Assembly (NCBI GenBank): GCA_017562135.1
Contig: QEYB01000646.1
Coordinates: 232,752 to 296,751 of the forward strand
Length of the DNA: 64,000 nt
Direction: 5' to 3'
Source: Dipylidium caninum
Lineage: Eukaryota; Platyhelminthes; Cestoda; Cyclophyllidea; Dipylidiidae
The notes below the pieces were generated by a model. It had not been told where the DNA came from, ran no database searches, and saw nothing but the letters and a program-made list of their open reading frames with translations. Within the stretch, counting starts at the first letter, position 1; each line of letters begins with the position of its first letter. The translations under genes were made by a program, and so were the position numbers. Shown piece after piece: positions 42,201-57,200 of this stretch.

Positions 42201-45200
42201 GCACACATGTGGGATTTGTGCCTCTGAGGTGTGAGAAGGAAGAGTGCAAGACGTGAGTGAGGCAACATGAGGAAGAATGGAGGACACATGGGCAAATGCG
42301 ACCAGGCCACATGGCACACATGCACCGTTGCTCGCCTCATGCAAGCCTCCTTCGAACAGAGATGAACGCAGAATGGGCTGCCAAATGCGCACACATGTGG
42401 ATTTGGCCTCTGAGTTGTAGAGCTGCAAGACGTGAGCCTGAGGAAGAATAGTGGGGCATGGAGGACCAGACAATGCGACTTGTAGAGTGCACAATGCACC
42501 TCTTGCTCGCCTCATGCAAGCCTCCTTCGACAGAGATGACCAGAATGGGCTGCCCAAATGCGCACAACATATTTTGTGCCTCTGAGTTGTGAGAGTGCAA
42601 GACGTGAGCCTGAGGAAGAGTGGGGGCCAAGACAATGCCGACTTTGTGAGGCCACATGGCCACTTGCACTTCTCTCATGCAAGCCATCGCCTTGCATGAC
42701 GCAGAATGGGCTTGCCATGCGCACACATGTCCTCTGAGGTGGCGAGAGTGCACGTGAGCCTGAGGAAGAGTGGGGATGAGGACCACAATGCGACTGTGAG
42801 GCACATGGCACAATTGCACCACTGCTCGCCTCATGCAAGCCCCCTCGACAGAGTGACCATGGGCACGCACACATGTGGATTTGATTTGCTGGGGGCATTG
42901 GAGGCAGACAATGCGACTCCTGGCAGACCTCAGAAGACAGAGATACCAGAATGAAATGCGCACACATGATTTGTGCCTCTGAAGAGTGGCAGACGTGAGT
43001 CTGAGGAAGAGTGGGGCATGGAGGAGCAACAATGCGACTTGTGAGGCCACATGGCACAATTGCACCTCTTGCTCGCCTCATGCAAGCCTCCTTCGACAGA
43101 GATGACGCAGAATGGCTGCCAAATGCGCACACATGTGGGATTTGTGCCTCTGAGGTGCGAGAGTGCAAGACGTGAGTCTGAGGAAGAGTGGGGCATGGAG
43201 GACCAGACAATGCGACTTGTGAGGCCACATGGCACAATTGCACCTCTTGCTCGCCTCATGCAAGCCTCCTTCGACAGAGATGACGCAGAATGGGCTGCCA
43301 AATGCGCACACATGTGGGATTTGTGCCTCTGAGGTGTGAGAGTGCAAGACGTGAGTCTGAGGAAGAGTGGGGCATGGAGGACCAGACAATGCGACTTGTG
43401 AGGCCACATGGCACAATTGCACCTCTTGCTCGCCTCATGCAAGCCTCCTTCGACAGAGATGACGCAGAATGGGCTGCCAAATGCGCACACATGTGGGATT
43501 TGTGCCTCTGAGGTGTGAGAGTGCAAGACGTGAGTCTGAGGAAGAGTGGGGCATGGAGGACCAGACAATGCGACTTGTGAGGCCACATGGCACAATTGCA
43601 CCTCTTGCTCGCCTCATGCAAGCCTCCTTCGACAGAGATGACGCAGAATGGGCTGCCAAATGCGCACACATGTGGGATTTGTGCCTCTGAGGTGTGAGAG
43701 TGCAAGACGTGAGCCTGAGGAAGAGTGGGGCATGGAGGACCAGACAATGCGACTTGTGAGGCCACATGGCACAATTGCACCTCTTGCTCGCCTCATGCAA
43801 GCCTCCTTCGACAGAGATGACGCAGAATGGGCTGCCAAATGCGCACACATGTGGGATTTGTGCCTCTGAGGTGAGAGTGCAAGACGTGAGCCTGAGGAAG
43901 ACTGGGGCATGGAGGACAATGCGACTGTGAGGCCACATGGCACAATTGCACCTCTTGCTCGCCTCATGCAAGCCTCCTTCGACAGAGATGACGCAGAATG
44001 GGCTGCCAAATGCGCACACATGTGGGATTTGTGCCTCTGAGGTGTGAGAGTGCAAGACGTGAGCCTGAGGAAGAGTGGGGCATGGAGGAGCAGACAATGC
44101 GACTTGTGAGGCCACATGGCACAATTGCACCTCTTGCTCGCCTCATGCAAGCCTCCTTCGACAGAGATGACGCAGAATGGGCTGCCAAATGCGCACACAT
44201 GTGGGATTTGTGCCTCTGAGTTGAGAGTGCAAGACGTGAGCCTGAGGAAGAGTGGGGCATGGAGGACCAGACAATGCGACTTGTGAGGCCACATGGCACA
44301 ATTGCACCACTTGCTCGCCTCATGCAAGCCTCCTTCGACAGAGATGACGCAGAATGGGCTGCCAAATGCGCACACATGTGGGATTTGTGCCTCTGAGGTG
44401 TGAGAGTGCAAGACGTGAGCCTGAGGAAGAGTGGGGCATGGAGGACCAGACAATGCGACTTGTGAGGCCACATGGCACAATTGCACCTCTTGCTCGCCTC
44501 ATGCAAGCCTCCTTCGACAGAGATGACGCAGAATGGCTGCCAAATGCGCACACATGTGGGATTTGTGCCTCTGAGTTGCGAGAGTGCAAGACGTGAGCCT
44601 GAGGAAGAGTGGGGCATGGAGGACCAGACAATGCGACTTGTGAGGCCACATGGCACAATTGCACCTCTTGCTCGCCTCATGCAAGCCTCCTTCGACAGAG
44701 ATGACGCAGAATGGGCTGCCAAATGCGCACACATGTGGGATTTGTGCCTCTGAGGTGTGAGAGTGCAAGACGTGAGCCTGAGGAAGAGTGGGCATGGAGG
44801 ACCAGACAATGCGACTTGTGAGGCCACATGGCACAATTGCACCTCTTGCTCGCCTCATGCAAGCCTCCTTCGACAGAGATGACGCAGAATGGGCTGCCAA
44901 ATGCGCACACATGTGGGATTTGTGCCTCTGAGTTGCGAGAGTGCAAGACGTGAGCCTGAGGAAGAGTGGGGCATGGAGGACCAGACAATGGCACAATTGA
45001 CCACTTGTGAGGCCACATGGCACACATTGCACCTCTTGCTCGCCTCATGCAAGCCTCCTTCGACAGAGATGACGCAGAATGGGCTGCCAAATGCGCACAC
45101 ATGTGGGATTTGTGCCTCTGAGGTGCGAGAGTGCAAGACGTGAGCCTGAGGAAGAGTGGGGCATGGAGGAGACAATGCGACTTGTGAGGCCACATGGCAC

Positions 45201-48200
45201 ACATGCACCTCTTGCTCGCCTCATGCAAGCCTCCTTCGACAGAGATGACGCAGAATGGGCTGCCAAATGCGCACACATGTGGGATTTGTGCCTCTGAGTT
45301 GCGAGAGTGCAAGACGTGAGCCTGAGGAAGAGTGGGGCATGGAGGACCAGACAATGCGACTTGTGAGGCCACATGGCACAATTGCACCTCTTGCTCGCCT
45401 CATGCAAGCCTCCTTCGACAGAGATGACGCAGAATGGGCTGCCAAATGCGCACACATGTGGGATTTGTGCCTCTGAGGTGTGAGAGTGCAAGACGTGAGC
45501 CTGAGGAAGAGTGGGGCATGGAGGAGCAGACAATGCGACTTGTGAGGCCACATGGCACAATTGCACCACTTGCTCGCCTCATGCAAGCCTCCTTCGACAG
45601 AGATGACGCAGAATGGGCTGCCAAATGCGCACACATGTGGGATTTGTGCCTCTGAGGTGTGAGAGTGCAAGACGTGAGCCTGAGGAAGAGTGGGCATGGA
45701 GGAGCCAGACAATGCGACTTGTGAGGCCACATGGCACAATTGCACCTCTTGCTCGCCTCATGCAAGCCTCCTTCGACAGAGATGACGCAGAATGGCTGCC
45801 AAATGCGCACACATGTGGGATTTGTGCCTCTGAGTTGCGAGAGTGCAAGACGTGAGCCTGAGGAAGAGTGGGGCATGGAGGAGCAGACAATGCGACTTGT
45901 GAGGCCACATGGCACAATTGCACCTCTTGCTCGCCTCATGCAAGCCTCCTTCGACAGAGATGACGCAGAATGGGCTGCCAAATGCGCACACATGTGGGAT
46001 TTGTGCCTCTGAGTTGTGAGAGTGCAAGACGTGAGCCTGAGGAAGAGTGGGGCATGGAGGAGCAGACAATGCGACTTGTGAGGCCACATGGCACAATTGC
46101 ACCTCTTGCTCGCCTCATGCAAGCCTCCTTCGACAGAGATGACGCAGAATGGGCTGCCAAATGCGCACACATGTGGGATTTGTGCCTCTGAGTTGCGAGA
46201 GTGCAAGACGTGAGCCTGAGGAAGAGTGGGGCATGGAGGACCAGACAATGCGACATGTGAGGCCACATGGCACAATTGCATCTCATGAGGTGTGAGAGTG
46301 CTTGCGCAATGCGACTCACATGCAACTTGCCTCTTGCTTCGACAGAGATGACGCAGAATGGCTGCCAAATGCGCACACATGTGGGATTTGTGCCTCTGAG
46401 GTGTGAGAGTGCAAGACGTGAGCCTGAGGAAGCCTCCTTCGAGAGATGGGGCATGGAGGACCTCTGAGACAATGCGACTTGTGAGGCCACATGGCACAAT
46501 TGCACCTCTTGCTCGCCTCATGCAAGCCTCCTTCGACAGAGATGACGCAGAATGGGCTGCCAAATGCGCACACATGTGGGATTTGTGCCTCTGAGGTGTG
46601 AGAGTGCAAGACGTGAGCCTGAGGAAGAGTGGGGCATGGAGGACCAGACAATGCGACTTGTGAGGCCACATGGCACAATTGCACCTCTTGCTCGCCTCAT
46701 GCAAGCCTCCTTCGACAGAGATGACGCAGAATGGCTGCCAAATGCGCACACATGTGGGATTTGTGCCTCTGAGGTGTCGAGAGTGCAAGACGTGAGCCTG
46801 AGGAAGAGTGGGGCATGGAGGACAGACAATGCGACTTGTGAGGCCACATGGCACAATTGCACCTCTTGCTCGCCTCATGCAAGCCTCCTTCGACAGAGAT
46901 GACGCAGAATGGGCTGCCAAATGCGCACACATGTGGGATTTGTGCCTCTGAGTGCGAGAGTGCAAGACGTGAGCCTGAGGAAGAGTGGGGCATGGAGGAC
47001 CAGACAATGCGACTTGTGAGGCCACATGGCACAATTGCACCTCTTGCTCGCCTCATGCAAGCCTCCTTCGACAGAGATGACGCAGAATGGGCTGCCAAAT
47101 GCGCACACATGTGGGATTTGTGCCTCTGAGTTGTGAGAGTGCAAGACGTGAGCCTGAGGAAGAGTGGGGCATGGAGGAGCAGACAATGCGACTTGTGAGG
47201 CCACATGGCACAATTGCACCTCTTGCTCGCCTCATGCAAGCCTCCTTCGACAGAGATGACGCAGAATGGGCTGCCAAATGCGCACACATGTGGGATTTGT
47301 GCCTCTGAGGTGTGAGAGTGCAAGACGTGAGTCTGAGGAAGAGTGGGGCATGGAGGAGCAGACAATGCGACTTGTGAGGCAAAATGGCACACAATGCCAA
47401 GACGTGCACCAGACAATCTTGCTCGCCTCATGCAAGCCTCCTTCGACAGAGATGACGCAGAATGGGCTGCCAAATGCGCACACATGTGGGATTTGTGCCT
47501 CTGAGGTGTGAGAGTGCAAGACGTGAGCCTGAGGAAGAGTGGGGCATGGAGGAGCAGACAATGCGACTTGTGAGGCCACATGGCACAATTGCACATGGCT
47601 CTTGCTCGCCTCATGCAAGCCTCCTTCGACAGAGCGATGACGCAGAATGGGCTGCCCAAATGCGCACACATGTGGATTTGTGCCTCTGAGGTGTGAGAGT
47701 GCAAGACGTGAGCTGAGGAAGAGTGGGCATAGAGCAGACAATGCGACTTGTGAGGCCACATGGCACAATTGCACCTCATTGCTCGCCTCATGCAAGCCTC
47801 CTTCGACAGAGATGACGCAGAATGGGCTGCCAAATGCGCACACATGTGGGATTTGTGCCTCTGAGGTGTGAGAGTGCAAGACGTGAGCCTGAGGAAGAGT
47901 GGGGGCATGGAGGACAGACAATGCGACTTGTGAGGCCACATGGCACAATTGCCACCTCTTGCTCGCCTCATGCAAGCCTCCTTCGACAGAGATGACGCAG
48001 AATGGCTGCCAAATGCGCACACATGTGGGATTGTGCCTCTGAGTTAGAGTGCAAGACGTGAGCCTGAGGAAGAGTGGGGCATGCAATGCGACAGCCACAA
48101 TGCGCTTGTGAGGCAGAATGGCATGGGATTTGTGCATGCACCTCTTGCTCGCTCAAATGCATGCCTCGCTTCGACAGAGATGACGCAGAATGGGCTGCCA

Positions 48201-51200
48201 AATGCGCACACATGTGGGATTTGTGCCTCTGAGTTGCGAGAGAAGACGTGAGCCTGAGGAAGAGTGGGGCATGGAGGACAGACAATGCGACTTGTGAGGC
48301 CACAATGGCACAATTGCACCTCTTGCTCGCCTCATGCAAAGCCTCCTTCGACAGAGATGACGCAGAATGGGCTGCTGCACACATGTGGGATTAGGAGGTG
48401 TGAGAGTCTGAGCCTGAAAGAGTGGGCATGGAGGAGCAGACAATGCGACTTGTGAGGCCACAATGCACAATTGCACCTCTTGCTCGCCTCATGCAAGCCT
48501 CCTTCGACAGAAAGATGACGCAGAATGGGCTGCCAAATGCGCACACATGTGGGATTTGTGACTCTGAGTGTCGAGAGTGCAAGACGTGAGCTGAGGAAGA
48601 GTGGGGCATGGAGGAGCAGACAATGCGACTGTGAGGCCACATGGCACAATTGCACTCTTGCTCGCCTCATGCAAGCCTCCTTCGACAGAGATGACGCAGA
48701 ATGGGCTGCCAAATGCGCACACAGGTGGGATTGTGCCTCTGAGGTGTGAAGTGCAAGACGTGAGCTGAGGAAGAGTGGCATGAGGACAGACAATGCGACT
48801 TGTGAGGCCACATGGCACAATTGCACCTCTTGCTCGCCTCATGCAAGCCTCCTTCGACAGAGATGACGCAGAATGGGCTGCCAAATGCGCACACATGTGG
48901 ATTTGTGCCTCTGAGGTGTGAGAGCAAGACGTTGCACTGTGACAATTTTGCCTGCTGCAAGAAGTCTAGACGTGAGCTGAGGAGAGTGGGCATGGAGGAG
49001 GACCAGACAATGCGACATGTGAGGCCACATGGCACAATTGCAACCTCTTGCTCGCCTCATGCAAGCCTCCTTCGACAGAGATGACGCAGAATGGGCTTCC
49101 AAATGCGCACACATTGGGATTGGTGCCTCTGAGTTGCGAGAGTGCAAGACGTGAGCCTGAGGAAGAGTGTGGCATAGAGGAGCAGACAATGCGACATGTG
49201 AGGCCACATGGCACAATTGCACCTCTTGCTCGCCTCATGCAAGCCTCCTTCGACAGAGATGACGCAGAATGGGCTGCCAAATGCGCACACATGTGGGATT
49301 TGTGCCTCTGAGTTGTGAGAGTGCAAGACGTGAGCCTGAGGAAGAGTGGGGCATGGAGGAGCAGACAATGCGACATGTGAGGCCACATGGCACAATTGCA
49401 CTCTTGCTCGCCTCATGCAAGCCTCCTTCGACAGAGATGACGCAGAATGGGCTGCCAAATGCGCACACATGTGGGATTTGTGCCTCTGAGGTGTGAGAGT
49501 GCAAGACGTGAGCCTGAGGAAGAGTGGGGCATGGAGGAGCAGACAATGCGACTTGTGAGGCCACATGGCACAATTGCACCTCTTGCTCGCCTCATGCAAG
49601 CCTCCTTCGACAGAGATGACGCAGAATGGGCTGCCAAATGCGCACACATTGGGATTTGTGCCTCTGAGGTGTGAGAGTGCAAGACGTGAGCCTGAGGAAG
49701 AGTGGGGCATGGAGGAGCAGACAATGCGAGATGAGCCAAATGGCACAATTGCACCAACTTGCTCGCCCATGCAAGCCTCCTTCGACAGAGATGACGCAGA
49801 ATGGGCTGCAAATGCGCACACATGTGGGATTTGTGCTCTGAGTGCGAGAGTGCAAGACGTGACCTGAGGAAGAGTGGGCATGGAGGACCAGACAATGCGA
49901 CTTGTGAGGCCACATGGCACACATTGCACCTCTTGCTCGCCTCATGCAAGCCTCCTTCGACAGAGATGACGCAGAATGGGCTGCCAAAATGCGCACACAT
50001 GTGGGATTTGTGCCTCTGAGTGTGAGAGTGCAAGACGTGAGCTGAGGAAGAAGTGGCATGGAGCCAGACAATGCGACTTGTGAGGCCACATGGCACATTG
50101 CATGAAACTTGCTCGCCTCATGCAAGCCTCTTCGACAGAGATGACGCAGAATGGGCTGCCAAATGCACACATGTGGATTTGTGCCTCTGAGGTGTGAGAG
50201 TGCAAGACGTGAGTCTGAGGAAGAGTGGGGCATGGAGGAGCAGACAATGCGACTTGTGAGGCCACAGGGCACAATTGCACACTTGCTCGCCTCATGCAAG
50301 CCTCCTTCGACAGAGGATGACCAGAATGGCTGCCAAATGCGCACACATTGGGATTTGTGCCTCTGAGGTGCGAGAGTGCAAGACGTGAGTCCTGAGGAAG
50401 AGTGGGGCATGGAGGAGCAGACAATGCGACTTTTCTGAGGGCCACAGGCACAATTGTCTTGCTCGCCTCATGCAAGCTCCTTCTGACAGAGTTGAAAACG
50501 CAGACTGGCGCTGCCAAATTGCCTCTGATTGCAAGCCGTGAGCTCATGGAGGACAGGACGTGACAGCATTGCTGCAAATGCAAGCCTCCTTCCGACAGAG
50601 ATGACGCAGAATGGGCTGCCAAATCGCACACATTGGATTTGTGCCTCTGAGTGTGAGAGTGCATCGACGTGAGCTTTGCAAGGAGAGCTGAGAGGATGAC
50701 GCAGAATGGGCTGCCCAAATGTGGCATAAAGGAGCAGACAATGGATAGCGATGGGACACCGCAGAATGCTTGCATGGGATTTGTGCCTCTTGCTGAGCCT
50801 GAGAATGATCATGGAGGGAGATTGCGACTGGTGCTGCAATGCTCAAACACCACCCACGCAGTGGCTGCCAAATTTGTGCCTCTGAGTTGTTGAGAGTGCA
50901 AGACGTGAGCTGAGGAAGAACTGGGGCATGGAGGAGCAGACAATGCGACGGCTGTGAGGCCACATGGCACAATGCACTTGTCGCCTCATGCAAGCCTCTT
51001 CGACAGAGATGACGCAGATGGCTGCCAATGCGCACACATGTGGGATTTGTGCTCTGAGGTGTGAGAGTGCAAGACGTGGAGCCTGAGGAAGAGTGGGCCA
51101 TGAGGACAATTGCGGTAGATGACGCAGAATGGGCTGCCCAAATGCGCCACGGGATTTGTGATGCGAGAGTGCAAGGACGTGAAGGAAGAGTGGGGAGGAG

Positions 51201-54200
51201 CAGACAATGCGACTTGTAGAGGCCACATGGCACAATTGCACCACTTGCTCGGCGCCTCATGCAAGACTCCTTCGACAGAGATGACGCAGAATGGGCTGCC
51301 AAATGCGCACACATGTGGGATTTTGCCTCTGAGTGTGCGAGAGTGCAAGACGTGAGCCTGAGGAAGAGTGTGGGAGGAGCATGGGAGGATCAGGACACAA
51401 TGCACATGTGAGGCCACATGGGCACAATTGCACCACTTGCTCGCCTCATGCAAGCCTCTTTCCGACAGAGATGACGCAGAATGGGCTGCAAATGCCACAC
51501 ATGTGGGATTATGTGCTCTGAGGTGTGAGAGTGCAAGAACGTGAGCTGAGGAAGAGTGGGGCATGGAGGACCAGACAATTGCGACTTGTGAGGCACACTG
51601 TGGCACATTGCACCTCTTGCTCGCCTCATGCAAGCCTCCTTCGACAGAGATGACGCAGAATGGGCTGCCAAATGCGCACACATGTGGGATTTGTGCCTCT
51701 GAGGTGTGAGAGTGCAAGACCGTGAGCCTGAGGAAGAGTGGGCATGGAGGATAGACAATGCGACTTGTGAGGCCACAGCACCCACTTGGCTCGCCTCACA
51801 AGGCTTGCAGAGATGAGCAGAAATGGCTGCCAAATGCGCACACTTGCTCGCGAGATGCAAGACGTCATGGCAAGCAGACAAGCGACTCCACAGGGCACAA
51901 TTGCACCTCTTGTCGCCTCACAATAGACAGAGCAGAATGGGCTGCCAAATGCGCACACATGTGGGATTTGTGCCTCTGAGGTGCGAGAGTGCAAGACGTG
52001 AGCCTGAGGAAGAGTGGGGCATGGAGGAGCAGACAATGCGAGTTCGTGAGGTCCACATGGCACACTGCACCTCTTGCTCGCCTCATGCAAGCCCCTCCTT
52101 TCGACAGAGATGACGCAGAATGGGCTGCAAATGCGCACACATGTGGGATTTGTGCCTCTGAGGTGTGAGAGTGCAAGACGTGAGCCTGAGGAAGGAGTGG
52201 GGCAGGAGCAGGACAATGGAGGATAATGACTTGTGAAATACGCACAACATGCTATCACGATGGACACCACCCTCTGGAAACATGCACCACTGCCTCATGC
52301 AAGCCTCTTCGACAGAGATGACGCAGAATGGGCTGCGCAAATGTGGATTTGTGTAAGATTTCACAAGACGTGTGAGGAAGGAGAGTGGGGCATGGAGGAC
52401 AGACAATGCGAACTTGTGAGGGCTTGCACCACTCTTGCTCTCATGCAAGCCTCCTTCGACAGAGGGCTGCCCAAGCGACGTGAGCCTCTGAGGAAGAGTG
52501 CCAAGACGTGAGTGGGAAGAGTGGGGCAGAGGATCAGACAATGCGACTGTGAGGCCACATGGCACAAATTGCACCTCTTGCTCGCCTCAATGCAGCCTCT
52601 TCGACAGAGATGACGCAGAATGGGCTGCAAATGCGCACACCATGTGGGATTGTGCCTCTGAGGTGTGAGAGTGGCAAGACGTGAGCTGAGGAAGTGTGGG
52701 GCATGGAGGAGCAGACAATGCGACTTGTGAGGCCACAGGCACACGGGCATGCACCTCTGTGCTCGCCTCATGCAAGCCTCCTTCGACAGAGATACGCAGA
52801 ATGGGCTGCCAAATGCGCACATGTGGATTTGTGCCTCTGAGGTGTGAGAGTGCAAGGAAAAGCTGGGAGGGCATGGAGGACCAGACCAAATGGGAGCGGG
52901 CCAACACTGCAGGAGTGGAGTTGGCCTCTGAGGTGCGAGTGGGGACGTGAGCCGGGAGGTGGGCATGGAAGCAGACAATGCGACTTGTGAGGCCACATGG
53001 CACAATTGCACCTTCTTGCTCGCCTCATGCAAGCCTCTTCGACAGAGATGAACGCAGAATGGGCTTGCCAAATCGCCACACATGTGGGATTTGTGCATCT
53101 GAGGTGCGAGAGTGCAGACGTGAGCCTGAAGGAAGAGTGGGACTGGAGCAGGTCAGACAATGCGACTTTGTGAGGCAAATGGCACAATTCGCACCACTTG
53201 CTCGCTCATGCAAGCCTCCTTCGACAGAGTGACGCAGAATGGCTGCAAATGCGCACACATGTGGGATTTGTGCCTCTGAGATGTTAGCGAGAGTGCAAGA
53301 CGTGAGCCTGAGGAAGAGTGGGCATGAGGAATCAGACAATGCGACATGTTGTGAGGCCACATGGGCACAAATTGCACCTCTTGCTCGCCTCATGCAAGCC
53401 TCCTTCGACAGAGATATGACGCAGAATGGGCTTGCCAAATGCGCACACATGTGGGATTTGTGCCTCTGAGTGTGAGAGTGCAAGACGTGAGCCTGAGGAA
53501 TAGTGGGGCATGGAGGAGCAGACAATGCGACTTGTGAGGCCACATGGGCACAATTGCAAACCTCTTGCTCGCCTCATGCAAGCAGCTCCTTCGACAGAGA
53601 TGAGGCGCAAATGGGCTGCCAAGATGCGCCACACATATGGGATTGTGCCTCTGAGGTTGTGAGAGTGCAAGACGTGAGCCTGAGGAAGAGATGGGCATGG
53701 AGGAGCCCCCCCCCCCAGACAATGCGACATGTCAGGCCCATGGCACAATTGCACCTCTTGCTCGCCTCATGGCAAGCCTCCTTCGACAGAGATGACGCAG
53801 AGCAATGCTGCCAAATGCGCACACTGTGGGATGTGGGGATTTGTTGGCTCTGAGGTGCGAGAGTGCCAAGACGTGAGGCAGCCTGGAGGAGAGTGGGCAT
53901 GTGAGTCTGGCAAAATTGAGATGTAAGAGTGGAATGGACGCAGACAATGCGACACATTGGGATTGGGGTGTGAGGCCGTGACATGGCACAATTGCACTCT
54001 TGCTCGCCTATGCAATCCTTCACAGAGATGACGCAGAACCTGCCAAATGCGCACACATATTGGGATTTTGCCTCTTGGTTGCGAGAGTTGCAAAGACGTG
54101 AGGCCTGAGGAGAGTGGGCGAATGGAGGACGCAGACAATGGACTTGTAGAGGCCACAGGGCACAATGCACCTCTTGCCGCCTCATGCAAGCCTCCTTCTT

Positions 54201-57200
54201 CGACAGAGATTGACGCAGAATGGGCTGCCAAATGCGCACACATGTGGGATTTGTGCCTCTGAGGTGCGAGAGTGCAAGACGTGAGCCTGAGGAGTAAAAG
54301 GTGGGCATAGGGAGCAGAACAATGCGAGACAACAATGTGAGGCGATTTGTCGAGCCAATGGCACAATGGGCTCGCCTCATGCAGCCTCGTTCGCAAGAGA
54401 TGACGCAGATGGAGCTGCCAAATGCGGCACACATGTGGGAGTTTGGCCTGACAGAGAGTGGGCAAGACTAGCATGCAGGAAGCCTCATGGGCTGCCAAAT
54501 GCGACAGCATGTGGGATTCGTGCCTATGCAAGAGTGCAAGACGTGAGCCTGAGCCAAGCGACTTGTGAGGCCACACATGCACAGTGCACACTCTTGCCGC
54601 CTCATGCAAGCCTGCCTTCGACGACGATGACGCAGAATGGGCTGCCAAATGCGCACACATGTGGGATTTGTCCTCTGAGGTGTGAGAGTGCAAAGAAGTG
54701 AGTCTGAGGAAGAGTGGGCATGAGGACCAGACAATGCGACATGTGAGGCAAATGGCACAATGCACCACCTTGCTCGCCTCATGCAAGCCTCCTTCGGACA
54801 GAGATGACGCAGATGCTGCAAAATGGCAACATATGGGATTGTGCCTGTAGAGGTTGAGTAGTGCAAGACGTGAGCCTGAGAAAGAGTGCGCATGGAGGAC
54901 AGACAATGCGACTTGTGAGGCCACAATGGCAACATTGCACCACTTGCTCGCCTCATGCAAGCCTCCATTCGAGCAGAGATGACGCAGAATGGGCTGGCCA
55001 AATGCGCAACACATGTGGGATTTGTGCCTCTGAGGTGTGAGAGTGCAAGACGTGAGCCTGAGGAAGAGTGTTTGCATGGAGGATCAGACAATGCGACTTG
55101 TGAGGCCAACATGGCACACATGCACCTCTTGCTCGCCTCATGCAAGCCTCCTTCGACAGAGATGACGCAGAATGGGCTGCCAAATGCGCACACTGTGGGA
55201 TTTGTGCCTCTGAGGTGTGAGAGTGCAAAGACGTGAGCTCTGAGGAAGAGTGGGGCATGGAGGTACCAGACCAATGCGAAGGCCACATGGGCAGCAATGC
55301 ACTCTGCTCGCCTCATGGCAAGCTCCTTCACAGAGATGACGCCAGAATGGGCTGCAAATGGCGCCACATGGGAATTTGGTTGCCTTGGTTGCGGAAGTTT
55401 GCAACGTGAGCCTGAAGAAGAGTGGGGCATGGAAGCAAGACAATGCGACTTTGAGGCGACAGGGCACATTGCACCTCTTGCTCGCCTCTGCAAGCTCCTC
55501 GACAAGAGATGACGCAGAATGGGCTGCCAAATGCGCACACCATGTGGGATTTTGCCTCTGAGGTGTGAGAGGTGCAGACGGAGCTGAGGAAGAGTGGGCA
55601 TGGAGGAGCAGACAATGCGATTGTGAGGCCACAATGGCACACATGCACCACTTGCTCGCCTCATGCAAGCTCCTTCCCCCCCGACAGAGATGACGCAGAA
55701 ATGGGGCTGCCAAATGCGCACACATATGGATGTTTGTGCCTCTGAGTGTGCGAGAGTGCAAGTGAGCCTGAGGAAGAGTGGGGCATGGAGGACCAGTACA
55801 ATGCGACTTGTGAAGGCCACAATGGCACACAATTGCACCTCTGCTCGCCTCATGCAAGCCTCCTTCGACAGAATGACGCAGAATGGGCTGGCCAAATTGC
55901 GCACACATGTGGATTTGTGCCTCTGAGGTGCGAAGAGTGCAAGACGTGAGCCTGAGGAAGAGTGGGGCATGGAGGACAGACAATGCGACAGCCACATGGC
56001 ACAATTGCACTCTTGCTCGCCTCATGCAAGCCTCCTTGGTTTTTCGACAGAGGATGAAGCAGAATGGGCTGGCCAAAATGCGCACACATATGGGATTTGT
56101 GCTCTGATTGCGAGAGTGAAGACTGAGCCTGAGGAAGAGTGCGGCAGGGGAGCAGACAATCACCTGTGAGGCCACATGACAATTGTGGAGTCCCTTCTTT
56201 GCTACGCCTCATGCAGCCTCCTTCGACCAGAGATGCGAATGGCGCCAATGCGCACACATGTGGATTTGTGCCTTCTGAGGTGCGAGAGGCAAGACGGGTG
56301 AGCCATGAGGAAGAGTGGGATGGAGGACCAACAATGCGACTTGTGAGCATGCACACAATTGCACAATTGCACCTCTTGCATCGCCCTCATGCAAGCTCTC
56401 TTCGAAGAGATGACGCCAGATGGCTGCAATGCGCACACATTTGGGAATTTGTGCCTCTGAGGTGCGAGAGTGCAAGACGTGGAGTCTGAGTAAGCGGTTG
56501 GGGCCATGGAGGATCAGACAATGCGAATTTTACTGTCAGGCCACATGGACAATTGCACCTCATTGCTCGCCTCATGCAAGCCTCCTTCGACAGAGATGAC
56601 GCAGAATGGGCTGCCAAAATGCGCACACATTGTGGGATTTTGTGCCTCTGAGGTGCGAGAGTGCAAGACGTGAGCCTGAGGAAGAGTGAGGCATGGAGGA
56701 TCAGACAATGCGACTTGTGAGGCCACAATGCACAATTGCACTGCACTCTGCTGCCTCATGCAAGCCTCCTTCGACAGAGATGACGCAGAATGGGCTGCCA
56801 AATGCGCACACATATGGATTTGGTGCCCTCTGAGGTGTGAGCAGTGCAAGACGTGAGCCTGAGGAAGAGTGGGGGCATGGAGCCAGACAATGCGATGTGA
56901 GGCCACATGGCATTGCACCTCTTGCTCGCCTCATGCAAGCCTCCTTCGACAGAGATGACGCAGAATGGCTGCCAAATGCGCACACATGTGGGATTTGTGC
57001 CTCTGAGGTGTGTGAGAGTGCAAGACGTGAGTCCCTGAGGAAAGAGTGGGGCACCATGGAGGATCAGACAATGCGAACTTGTGAGGCCACATGGCAACAA
57101 TTGCACCTCTTTGCTCGCCTCATGCAAGCCTCCTTCGACAGAGATGACGCAGAATGGCTGCCAAATGCGCACACATGTGGTTTGTGCATTCAGGTGCGGA

